Shown here piece by piece: positions 14,448 to 21,666 of a stretch of 38,571 nucleotides of DNA (positions within the stretch are counted from its first letter, which is position 1; the number at the start of each line of letters is the position of its first letter). The translations under genes were made by a program, and so were the position numbers. Source of the stretch: Caulobacteraceae bacterium (lineage in GTDB: Bacteria > Pseudomonadota > Alphaproteobacteria > Caulobacterales > Caulobacteraceae); contig JAFBAO010000108.1 in NCBI GenBank assembly GCA_019247715.1, positions 1 through 38,571 on the forward strand, given 5' to 3'. Under the pieces are notes generated by a model. The model was not told where the DNA came from and searched no databases. It saw nothing but the letters and a program-made list of their open reading frames with translations.

Positions 14448-17400
14448 ATGTCCCGGTTCTTCATCGACCGACCGATCTTCGCCTGGGTGCTCGCGTTGGC
14501 GTTGATCATCGCCGGCGTCCTGGCCATCCGCTCGCTGCCCATCGCCCAGTTCCCGGCGCTGGCCCCGCCGCAGATCTCCGTCACCGCCGTCTTTCCGGGC
14601 GCGGACGCCGAGACGCTGGAGAACACGACTACGCAGGTCATCGAGCAGCAGATGAAGGGCCTCGACCACCTGATCTACTTCTCCTCGACCAGCGACTCCT
14701 CAGGGACCGCGACCGTCACCATGACGTTCGCCCAAGGCGCCAATCCCGACACCGCCCAGGTGCAGGTGCAGAACAAGCTGCAGGCCGGGATCGCGCTGCT
14801 GCCGACCCAGGTGCAGCAGCAGGGGCTGGTGGTCGCCAAGTCGGCGCGCAACTTCGCGCTGATCATCGGGCTGGAGTCGGTGGACGGCTCCCACGACCAG
14901 AACGACCTCGGCGACTACATCGCCTCGCGCGTCCAGGAGCCCGTCGCGCGGATCGCGGGGGTCGGCGACACCCAGTTCTTCGGCTCCCAGTACGCCATGC
15001 GGATCTGGCTGGATCCGATGAAGATGGCGAACCTCAAGGTGACCCCCGGCGACATCGTCAGCGCGGTGACCGCCCAGAACGCCCAGGTCTCGGCCGGCCA
15101 GATCGGCGGCCTGCCCACCGTGCGTGGCCAGCGGCTCAACGTGATCGTCAACGTCCAGTCGCGCCTGCACACCCCCCAGCAGTTCGGCGAGGTGGTGGTG
15201 CGCGCCAATCCGGACGCCTCGACGGTCAGGCTGAGCGACGTCGCGCGCGTCGGCATCGGGGCGGAGAACGAGGCCTACATCTCGCGCTACGACGGCTATC
15301 CGGCCACCGGCGTCGCCATCAAGCTCGCGCCCGGCGCCAATGCGCTCGACACCATCCGGGCGGTGAAGGCCCGCATGGCCCAGCTGTCGGCCGATTTCCC
15401 GCCCGACATCCGGGTCGTCTACCCCATCGACACCGCGCCCTTCATCACCCTGTCGATCCGGGACGTGGTGATCACCCTGGTCGAGGCGGTGGGCCTGGTG
15501 TTCCTGGTGATGCTCGTGTTCCTCCAGGACCTTCGCGCGACCTTGATCCCGACCATCGCGGTGCCGGTGGTGCTCTTGGGGACGTTCGCGGTGCTGTTCG
15601 TCGCCGGGTTCAGCATCAACACGCTGACCATGTTCGCCATGGTCCTGGCGATCGGCCTCCTGGTCGACGACGCGATCGTGGTGGTGGAGAACGTGGAGCG
15701 CCTGATTCACACCGAGGGCCTCTCGCCCAAGGAAGCGGCGCGCAAATCCATGGACGAGATCACCGGGGCGCTGGTGGGCATCGGCGTGGTGCTGGCCGCC
15801 GTGTTCCTGCCGATGGCGTTCTTCGGCGGATCGGCGGGCGTCATCTACCGGCAGTTCTCGATCACCATCGTCTCGGCGGTGACGATCTCGGTGCTCGTCG
15901 CCCTGATCCTGACCCCGGCCCTTTGCGCGACGATCCTCAGGCCGGCCGGGGGCGCCGAGCGGCGTGGCGGCTTCGCCGGCTGGTTCAACCGCAACTTCGA
16001 CCGGGGCGTGGCCCGCTACGGGGAAGGCGTTCAGCGGGTGGGCCGCCGCTGGGGCCGGACGCTGGTCGCGTTCGGCCTGATCACCGGCCTCATGGCGCTC
16101 CTGTTCGTCAGCCTGCCCGGCGGGTTCCTGCCGGACGAGGACCAGGGCTTCCTCTTCACCCAGGTGACCTTGCCGGCCGGCGCCACCGCCGAGCAGACCG
16201 AGACGGTGATGGCGAAGGTGCGCCGGCACTTCCTCGTGGACGAGAAGGCCAACGTGGCGGGCATCTTCACCGCCGCCGGCTTCGGCTTCGTGGGCGTCGG
16301 CCAGAACACCGGCATCGCCTTCGCCACCCTCAAGGACTGGTCGCAGCGGCCCGGCGCCGCCAACAGCGTCCAGGCGGTGGCGAAGCGCGTGTTCCAGCGC
16401 CTGACGCCGCAGGTCACCTCCGGCCAGGTGATCGCCTTCGCGCCGCCCGCGGCGTTCGAGCTCGGCAACGCCAGCGGCTTCGACTTCGAGCTCAAGGATG
16501 TGGGCGGGGTGGGCCACGACGCCCTCCTGGCCGCTCGCAACAAGCTGCTGGGGCTGGCGAACGCCGATCCGCACCTGGCCCAGGTCCGCCCGAACGGGCT
16601 GAACGACGTGCCGCAGCTCGACCTCGACATCGATCCGGCCCGCGCCACCACGCTCGGCCTCTCGGTGGCCGACGTCAATCAGACCGTCAGCGCGGCGCTC
16701 GGCGGCGCGTTCATCGATCAGTTCGTCGACCGTGGCCGGGTGAAGAAGGTCTTCATCCAAGCGGACGCGCCGTTCCGCACCAGGCCGGAAGACCTGGACA
16801 ACCTCTACGTCCGCAGCGCCGGCGGAAGCATGGCGCCGGTGTCGGCCATCGCCGCCCAGCGCTGGACCTACGGGCCGACGCGGCTCGAGCGCTACAACGG
16901 GACGCCCTCCATGGAGATCCAGGGATCGCCCGCCCCCGGCGTCAGCACCGGCGACGCGATGCTGCGGATGGAGGCGCTGGCCAGGAAGCTTCCGGCGGGC
17001 GTCGGCTACGAATGGACCGGCCTTTCCTACGAGGAGAAGGCGTCCGGCGGCGCGGCCGGGGCGCTCTACGGGCTGTCGCTGCTGGCGGTGTTTCTCTCCC
17101 TCGCGGCGCTCTACGAGAGCTGGTCGGTGCCGATCGCCGTCCTGCTGGTGGCGCCCCTCGGCGTCGTGGGCGCGCTCGCCGCGGCGCATCTGACGGGGCT
17201 CGACAACGACGTCTACTTCCAGGTCGCGCTCATCACCACGATCGGCGTTTCGGCCAAGAACGCCATCCTCATCGTGGAGTTCGCCGAGGCGCGCTTGAAG
17301 CTCGGCATGGGGGCCGCCGAAGCGGCTCTGGCCGCCGCCAAGCTAAGGCTGCGCCCGATCCTGATGACCTCCTTCGCGTTCGTGTTCGGCGTGCTGCCGC

Positions 17401-17576
17401 TCGCCATCGCCTCGGGGGCGGGCTCGGGCGGGCAGAAGGCCATCGGGCGGGGCGTGGCGGGCGGGATGCTGTCGGCCACGGTGCTGGCGATCTTCTTCGT
17501 GCCGGTCTTCTTCATCGTCGTGAAGCGTCTCTTCCAGGGACGCGCGGGCGCCGAGCGCCCCGCGCCGCCAGGCTGA
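14448..17576 (+). CDS. RND efflux pump, HAE1/AcrB type
   Basis: 1042 residues, full length for the HAE1 family. It opens MSRFFIDRPIFAWVLALAL like AcrB. The proton-relay aspartates are D407 and D408 in GLLVDDAIVVVENVER, at the very same numbers as in AcrB. The later lysine is in SAKNAILIVEFAEAR. Twelve helices and two large periplasmic loops are evident. It is a proton-driven drug or metabolite exporter working as a trimer. It lies 7 bp after the adaptor gene, so the two form an operon. A local regulator of the TetR or MarR kind is not present, so control is not visible here. Substrate unknown; exporting toxic pathway intermediates is one possibility. Confidence 0.96.
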   Translation: MSRFFIDRPIFAWVLALALIIAGVLAIRSLPIAQFPALAPPQISVTAVFPGADAETLENTTTQVIEQQMKGLDHLIYFSSTSDSSGTATVTMTFAQGANPDTAQVQVQNKLQAGIALLPTQVQQQGLVVAKSARNFALIIGLESVDGSHDQNDLGDYIASRVQEPVARIAGVGDTQFFGSQYAMRIWLDPMKMANLKVTPGDIVSAVTAQNAQVSAGQIGGLPTVRGQRLNVIVNVQSRLHTPQQFGEVVVRANPDASTVRLSDVARVGIGAENEAYISRYDGYPATGVAIKLAPGANALDTIRAVKARMAQLSADFPPDIRVVYPIDTAPFITLSIRDVVITLVEAVGLVFLVMLVFLQDLRATLIPTIAVPVVLLGTFAVLFVAGFSINTLTMFAMVLAIGLLVDDAIVVVENVERLIHTEGLSPKEAARKSMDEITGALVGIGVVLAAVFLPMAFFGGSAGVIYRQFSITIVSAVTISVLVALILTPALCATILRPAGGAERRGGFAGWFNRNFDRGVARYGEGVQRVGRRWGRTLVAFGLITGLMALLFVSLPGGFLPDEDQGFLFTQVTLPAGATAEQTETVMAKVRRHFLVDEKANVAGIFTAAGFGFVGVGQNTGIAFATLKDWSQRPGAANSVQAVAKRVFQRLTPQVTSGQVIAFAPPAAFELGNASGFDFELKDVGGVGHDALLAARNKLLGLANADPHLAQVRPNGLNDVPQLDLDIDPARATTLGLSVADVNQTVSAALGGAFIDQFVDRGRVKKVFIQADAPFRTRPEDLDNLYVRSAGGSMAPVSAIAAQRWTYGPTRLERYNGTPSMEIQGSPAPGVSTGDAMLRMEALARKLPAGVGYEWTGLSYEEKASGGAAGALYGLSLLAVFLSLAALYESWSVPIAVLLVAPLGVVGALAAAHLTGLDNDVYFQVALITTIGVSAKNAILIVEFAEARLKLGMGAAEAALAAAKLRLRPILMTSFAFVFGVLPLAIASGAGSGGQKAIGRGVAGGMLSATVLAIFFVPVFFIVVKRLFQGRAGAERPAPPG

Positions 17577-17594
17577 GCCCTCCCCTCGCCGGGC

Positions 17595-17628
17595 GACCCT
17601 GCGTCTTTCTCCCGGGGGCGTCAGGGTC
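17595..17628. terminator. Inverted repeat after the RND operon
   Basis: GACCCTG (17595-17601) and CAGGGTC (17622-17628) bracket a 20-nt loop that contains TCTTTCTCCCGGGGG. It starts 18 bp after the pump's stop. A weak terminator is the likeliest reading. Confidence 0.35.
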
Positions 17629-17687
17629 TATGTCTGGGCGCGCATGCCAGGACGCACGGCGGCGCCGGCGCACGAGGGGAGGTCCCG

Positions 17688-18836
17688 ATGGAGTTCGGAT
17701 GGTCCGAGCAGCAGCTCGCCTTCAGGCGCAAGCTGCTGGACTTCCTCGACGAGACCCTGCCGCCCGACTGGTCGGACATCGCCCGCGACGGGCCGGGCTC
17801 GCATGCGCAGATGGACTACGCCCGGGAGTTCTGCCCGAAGATGGCGCAGGCCGGCCTGCTCACCCGCCACTGGCCGGTGGAATACGGCGGCGAAGCCGGG
17901 GCCACGCCCTGGGAGCACATGATCCTGAGCGAGGAGATGTGGAGCATCGGCGATCCGCGCAGCTCCGGCTACATGGGGGCCAACTGGATCGCCCCCACCA
18001 TCATGAAGTACGGCACGCCGGAGCAGAAGGCGTTCCACCTCGGCAAGATCGCCAGCGGCGAGGTGCTCTGGGCCCAGGGATTCTCCGAGCCCTCCGCCGG
18101 CTCCGACCTCGCCTCCCTGCGCACTCAGGCGACGCGCGTGCAGGGCGGATACGTCATCAACGGCTCCAAGATCTGGACCTCCTACGCCCACTCGGCCGAC
18201 TACGTGTACCTGCTGACCCGCACCGAGGGCGCCGCGCACGCCGGGATCACCATCTTCCTGGTCGACCTGAAGCTGCCCGGCATCGACATCCGGCCGATCA
18301 ACTCGATCCTCGGCGAGGGCGAGTTCCACGAGGTCTTCTTCACCGACGTCTTCGTGCCGGACGAGGCGCGGCTCGGCGAGGAGGGCCGCGGATGGGCGAT
18401 CGTGCGCGCGGCCCTGCACAGCGAGCGGATCGGGGCGGCGCGCCACGAGATGGCTCGGCGCACCATCCTCAAGGCGGTCGCCGAGCTGCGCCGCCGCAAG
18501 CGCTTCTCGGACCCGGTGGTGCGTATGCGCGCGGCGACGGCGCTGGCCCTGGCCCGCGCCGCCCGGTTGCTCGTCTACGCCGTCGTGGAAGGGCGCGTTA
18601 AGGCGCGCGATCCCAGCGCCGAGACCAGCATCGCCCGCTACGCCCTCTACGAGGCCGACAAGGCCGCCGCCGCGTTCGTCGCCGAGTTCCTGCCGGAGTC
18701 GCTGCTCGACGGCGGCGACGGGCAGCTTCGCGCCGCCTTCGCCTCCGGCGCCACGGTGGGCCTCGCCGCCGGCTCCGCCGAAGTCCAGCTCAACCTGATC
18801 GCCCGCGACGGGCTCAGCCTGCCGATGAAGGCCTGA
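17688..18836 (+). CDS. Acyl-CoA dehydrogenase, second pair, larger subunit
   Basis: 382 residues. Family marks: WSEQQLAFRRKLLDFLDETL at the N-terminus, WPVEYGGEAGATPWEHMILS, the flavin-contacting FSEPSAGSDLASLRT, and KIWTSYAHSADYVYLLTRT. The C-terminus has AAGSAEVQLNLIARDGLSLP, the counterpart of GGSxEIQRN. A strong site (GGGGAGG) precedes the ATG. The next dehydrogenase gene starts 1 bp after this stop, so the two are translationally coupled and probably form a heteromeric enzyme. Length and pairing resemble the FadE-type heterotetramers acting on ring-bearing or branched acyl-CoAs; the substrate is not known. Confidence 0.9.
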   Translation: MEFGWSEQQLAFRRKLLDFLDETLPPDWSDIARDGPGSHAQMDYAREFCPKMAQAGLLTRHWPVEYGGEAGATPWEHMILSEEMWSIGDPRSSGYMGANWIAPTIMKYGTPEQKAFHLGKIASGEVLWAQGFSEPSAGSDLASLRTQATRVQGGYVINGSKIWTSYAHSADYVYLLTRTEGAAHAGITIFLVDLKLPGIDIRPINSILGEGEFHEVFFTDVFVPDEARLGEEGRGWAIVRAALHSERIGAARHEMARRTILKAVAELRRRKRFSDPVVRMRAATALALARAARLLVYAVVEGRVKARDPSAETSIARYALYEADKAAAAFVAEFLPESLLDGGDGQLRAAFASGATVGLAAGSAEVQLNLIARDGLSLPMKA

Positions 18837-18837
18837 C

Positions 18838-19812
18838 ATGGAACTCGACCTCGACCCCGACCAGCAGGCGCTCGTCCAGGCCCTCGAGCACCTCACCCAG
18901 CCCTTCCTCGAGGCGCCCCGCCAGGGGGTGTTCGCGCCCTACGCCCCCAAGCTCCAGGCGCTGCTGCGGGAGGGGGAGTTCGACGCGGTGCAGCTGCAGC
19001 CGGGCCTCGGGCCGCTGGAAGCGGCTCTGGTCGTGGACGTCGTGGGCCGCGCGCCCTACCTCGCCGAGACCGGCGTCAGCGTGCTGGTCGCCCCGGCGCT
19101 GCTCGGGCGCACCGTGCCCGGGCCGGTGGCCGTGGTCGACGAAGTCGCGCGTCCGGCGCGCTTCCTGTCGGTCGCCCGTCACGCCTTCGTGCGCCGTGGC
19201 GCGGACGTCGTCCTGGTCGAGGTCGCGGCGGACGCCGTCGAGCCCCTGTCCGGCATGTTCGCCTATCCCTACGGCCGCTTCAAAGCCGCGCCGGACCTGA
19301 CGGCGGGCGAGCCGCTCCCCGCCGACAAGCGCACCGACTTCGACCGCCTGCGCCGGGTGGCGCTGGCCGCCGAGGCGGCCTCGGCGATGACCGCGGCGCT
19401 GGAGGCGACCATCGAGTACGTGACCCATCGCCGCCAGTTCGGCCAGCCGCTCGGCGCCTTCCAGGCCGTGCAGCACCGGATATCGCGCAACGCAGTGCAC
19501 GCCCGCGGCGCCCGCCTCCTGGCGCTGGAGGCGGCCTGGAAGGGCGACGCCCTGACGGCGGCGCTGGCGGCGGTCTACGCGCAGCGCTTCGCGGGCGAGG
19601 CGATCGAGGACCTGCACCAGTTCAACGGCGCGCTCGGGATCACCCTCGACCACCCGCTGCATTACTGGACCTACCGGCTCCTCGCCCTGCAGGGCGAGCT
19701 GGGCGGCCTGCATGTGAGCGCCGAGGCCGCGGCGGCCGAGGTCTGGCCGGAGGGCGCGCCCCCGCCCCCCGGCCCCGAGCCGGCGACCGCCTATTCCCAG
19801 CTCGGCTGGTAG
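18838..19812 (+). CDS. Acyl-CoA dehydrogenase, second pair, shorter subunit
   Basis: 324 residues, shorter than a full-length dehydrogenase (~380), mostly in the middle domain. The family is recognised from the opening LDLDPDQQALVQALEHLTQP and from YVTHRRQFGQPLGAFQAVQH and QFNGALGITLDHPLHYWTYR in the helical C-terminal domain. The SEPxxGSD flavin motif and GGSxEIQ are missing, so it is likely the non-flavin-complete partner of the larger subunit. One base separates the two genes (TGA-C-ATG). The C-terminal tail is proline-rich. Confidence 0.87.
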   Translation: MELDLDPDQQALVQALEHLTQPFLEAPRQGVFAPYAPKLQALLREGEFDAVQLQPGLGPLEAALVVDVVGRAPYLAETGVSVLVAPALLGRTVPGPVAVVDEVARPARFLSVARHAFVRRGADVVLVEVAADAVEPLSGMFAYPYGRFKAAPDLTAGEPLPADKRTDFDRLRRVALAAEAASAMTAALEATIEYVTHRRQFGQPLGAFQAVQHRISRNAVHARGARLLALEAAWKGDALTAALAAVYAQRFAGEAIEDLHQFNGALGITLDHPLHYWTYRLLALQGELGGLHVSAEAAAAEVWPEGAPPPPGPEPATAYSQLGW

Positions 19813-19846
19813 GCGCAGCGCTGACGCCCGGGACCCCGACGCGGTC

Positions 19847-20989
19847 CTATTGGTCGGCGAGGTCGGACGCGACCATCAGGTTCTCGACGGCCTCGCCGAA
19901 ATCACGCTTGAAGTCCTGAACGATCTCCCCGGCGGAGCGCATGCCCTCCACCAGGCCGATCCCCTGTCCGCATATCGTCCCCAGAAGGACCCTGGCCCGC
20001 TCGTTGCCGCCGTCCACGCTCCTTTGAACCGCCCGCATCGCGGGCGCGCCCAACATCGACATGAGCGGCATGGGCGGAATCGGAGGGGCGCCGGGGGCCA
20101 GCCACGCCTCGTGCCAGGCGCTCCGCGTCTGGCGACACAGTTTTCCGGTGGTCGACTTGGCGCGCAGCGTGTCCCGGGAGCCGGCGTTGACGATGATGTC
20201 CTGGGCGAACTCGGGCGTGTTCGACTCGGTGGTCACGAGCCATACCGTGCCGGTCCAGGCCCCCTGCGCGCCCAGGGCCATGACCGCCGCCATCTGCCGC
20301 CCGGTCATGACGCCGCCCGCGGCGATGACGGGGATCGGGGCGATGGGCTCGATGGCCCTCACCACCTCGGTCACCAAGACCAGCGTGGAAACCTCGCCAC
20401 AGTGGCCGCCCGCTTCGGTGCCCTGCGCGACGATGAAGTCCACGCCGGCGTTGACTTGGCGCAGCGCGTGAACGCTGGAGCCCACGAGGGCGCCCACCGG
20501 CACGCCGTGGCTCTTGGCCCGGTCGATCATCATTGGCGGCGCCAGCCCCAGCGCATTGGCGATCAGGCGGATGGGGTGCGAGAAGGCGACGTCGAGCAAC
20601 GCCTCGTTCCACTCCGGGCTGACCAGCTTTCCTCCCACGGCCGCGCTGATGTCGCGATCGGGATCGAACGACACGCCGTAGTCGGCAAGAAGATCCGTGA
20701 CGAAGGCCTTCTGCTCCCGGGTGATCAACTGCGTCATGTCTTTGGCGCGGGAGTCGCGGACTTCCTTGGGTATGTTCTCCGGGATGATGATGTCGACGCC
20801 GTAGGGCTTGCTGTTCACGTGGTCGTCGATCCACTTCAGCTCCACCTCCAAGGACTCGGGAGAGAAGCTGGAGCCGCCCAGCACCCCGAATCCCCCCGCC
20901 CGCGAGACGGCGGCGACGACGTCGCGGCAATGACTGAAGGCGAAGAGCGGGAACTCGGCCCCGGTCATTTCGCACAGCCTGTTCCTCAT
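19847..20989 (-). CDS. Nitronate monooxygenase / 2-nitropropane dioxygenase-like flavoprotein
   Basis: 380 residues. The start is fixed by GGAG 7 nt before an ATG whose product MRNRLCEMTGAEFPLFAFSH has the expected opening. FMN TIM-barrel marks: VVAAVSRAGGFGVLGGSSFS, GVDFIVAQGTEAGGHCGEVS (central glycine/histidine segment), and IPVIAAGGVMTGRQMAAVMA (phosphate-binding loop). The nearby family includes enoyl-reductase FabK and true nitronate oxidases. In catabolic clusters these proteins often oxidise unknown substrates, so I would not call it a detoxifier of nitronates with confidence. It converges on the second dehydrogenase pair, with 34 bp between stops. Confidence 0.85.
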   Translation of the reverse strand: MRNRLCEMTGAEFPLFAFSHCRDVVAAVSRAGGFGVLGGSSFSPESLEVELKWIDDHVNSKPYGVDIIIPENIPKEVRDSRAKDMTQLITREQKAFVTDLLADYGVSFDPDRDISAAVGGKLVSPEWNEALLDVAFSHPIRLIANALGLAPPMMIDRAKSHGVPVGALVGSSVHALRQVNAGVDFIVAQGTEAGGHCGEVSTLVLVTEVVRAIEPIAPIPVIAAGGVMTGRQMAAVMALGAQGAWTGTVWLVTTESNTPEFAQDIIVNAGSRDTLRAKSTTGKLCRQTRSAWHEAWLAPGAPPIPPMPLMSMLGAPAMRAVQRSVDGGNERARVLLGTICGQGIGLVEGMRSAGEIVQDFKRDFGEAVENLMVASDLADQ

Positions 20990-21145
20990 GGCCGTTCTCC
21001 GGATTGTCCGTGTGGGTCCACGCGGAGAAAGGCTCCGCAGGCTATAAGCTATCACATCGGGCGCGACCGCAAAGATCGGGAGAGCGGTCGACCAGGCCGG
21101 GCGAATGAGGGGTTGGAACAGGCGCAGCGTCGCGTATCCGTCCAC

Positions 21146-21177
21146 CCCCCGCATCCTTCTCCCACTCCACGCGGGGG
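21146..21177. repeat. CCCCCGC / GCGGGGG hairpin
   Basis: Perfect 7-bp stem (21146-21152 with 21171-21177) around CCTTCTCCCACT, in the 290-bp gap between the divergent flavoprotein and ABM genes. I see no recognisable promoter elements beside it, so its role is open. Confidence 0.3.
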
Positions 21178-21279
21178 CGTCCGCTGCGACGGCCGCCCGG
21201 ACGGCGCGGTTCGCGTGCGCCTTGCCTCGGACGGGGCCGGGCCATAGCGTTCGGCCACAACACGTGGAGGATGATCGAA

Positions 21280-21570
21280 ATGACCGGAATAGTCGCGACG
21301 CTGAAGGTGCAGGACGGCAAGGGGCCGGAGTTCGAGGCGATCTTCAAGGAGCTGACCGCCGAGGTCCGCGCGGGCGAGCCGGGCACGCTCTTCTACCAGC
21401 TGTTGCGGTCGTCCTCGGACCCCAACACCTACAAGGTGCTCGAGGTCTACAAGTCCGGCGACGCCTTCCAGGCCCACATGCAAGGCGCCCCCTTCAAGAC
21501 CCTGTTCCCCAAGGTGCTGCCCCTGCTGGACGGAAAGCCGGTCGGAGAGCGGTTCGACGTGTGCGAATAG
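21280..21570 (+). CDS. Small ABM-fold (antibiotic biosynthesis monooxygenase) protein
   Basis: 96 residues. I take the second ATG because GGAGG ends 9 nt before it, whereas the ATG at 21271 touches that site directly. The form IVATLKVQDGKGPEFEAIFK, then GEPGTLFYQLLRSSSDPNTY and KVLEVYKSGDAFQAHMQGAP, is the dimeric ferredoxin-like ABM domain, seen in quinol and other small monooxygenases and in heme-degrading proteins. Cytoplasmic and cofactor-free in many members. It is divergent from the flavoprotein gene, so a shared control region is possible. Confidence 0.88.
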   Translation: MTGIVATLKVQDGKGPEFEAIFKELTAEVRAGEPGTLFYQLLRSSSDPNTYKVLEVYKSGDAFQAHMQGAPFKTLFPKVLPLLDGKPVGERFDVCE

Positions 21571-21666
21571 CCGGGGCCGCTCGGCCCGCACGGAGCAGCG
21601 TGTGGCGAAGCGCGTCGCCTGACGCCGCCGCGGATGCACGGCTGGGGGACCCCGCCCGGCGAGGCC

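Noticed and set aside
14700..17189. Very long open frame (829 codons) on the minus strand
   Set aside because: It is antisense to the RND pump, is rich in H, R, G and D without any domain pattern, and is the normal shadow of GC-rich coding DNA.
15923..18601. Open frame of 892 codons on the plus strand across the pump and dehydrogenase genes
   Set aside because: It overlaps two well-supported genes in another frame and has arginine/proline/glycine-biased composition typical of an out-of-frame read.
21271..21279. Upstream ATG of the ABM-fold gene as its start
   Set aside because: It directly touches the GGAGG ribosome site, whereas the ATG at 21280 has the normal 9-nt spacing.
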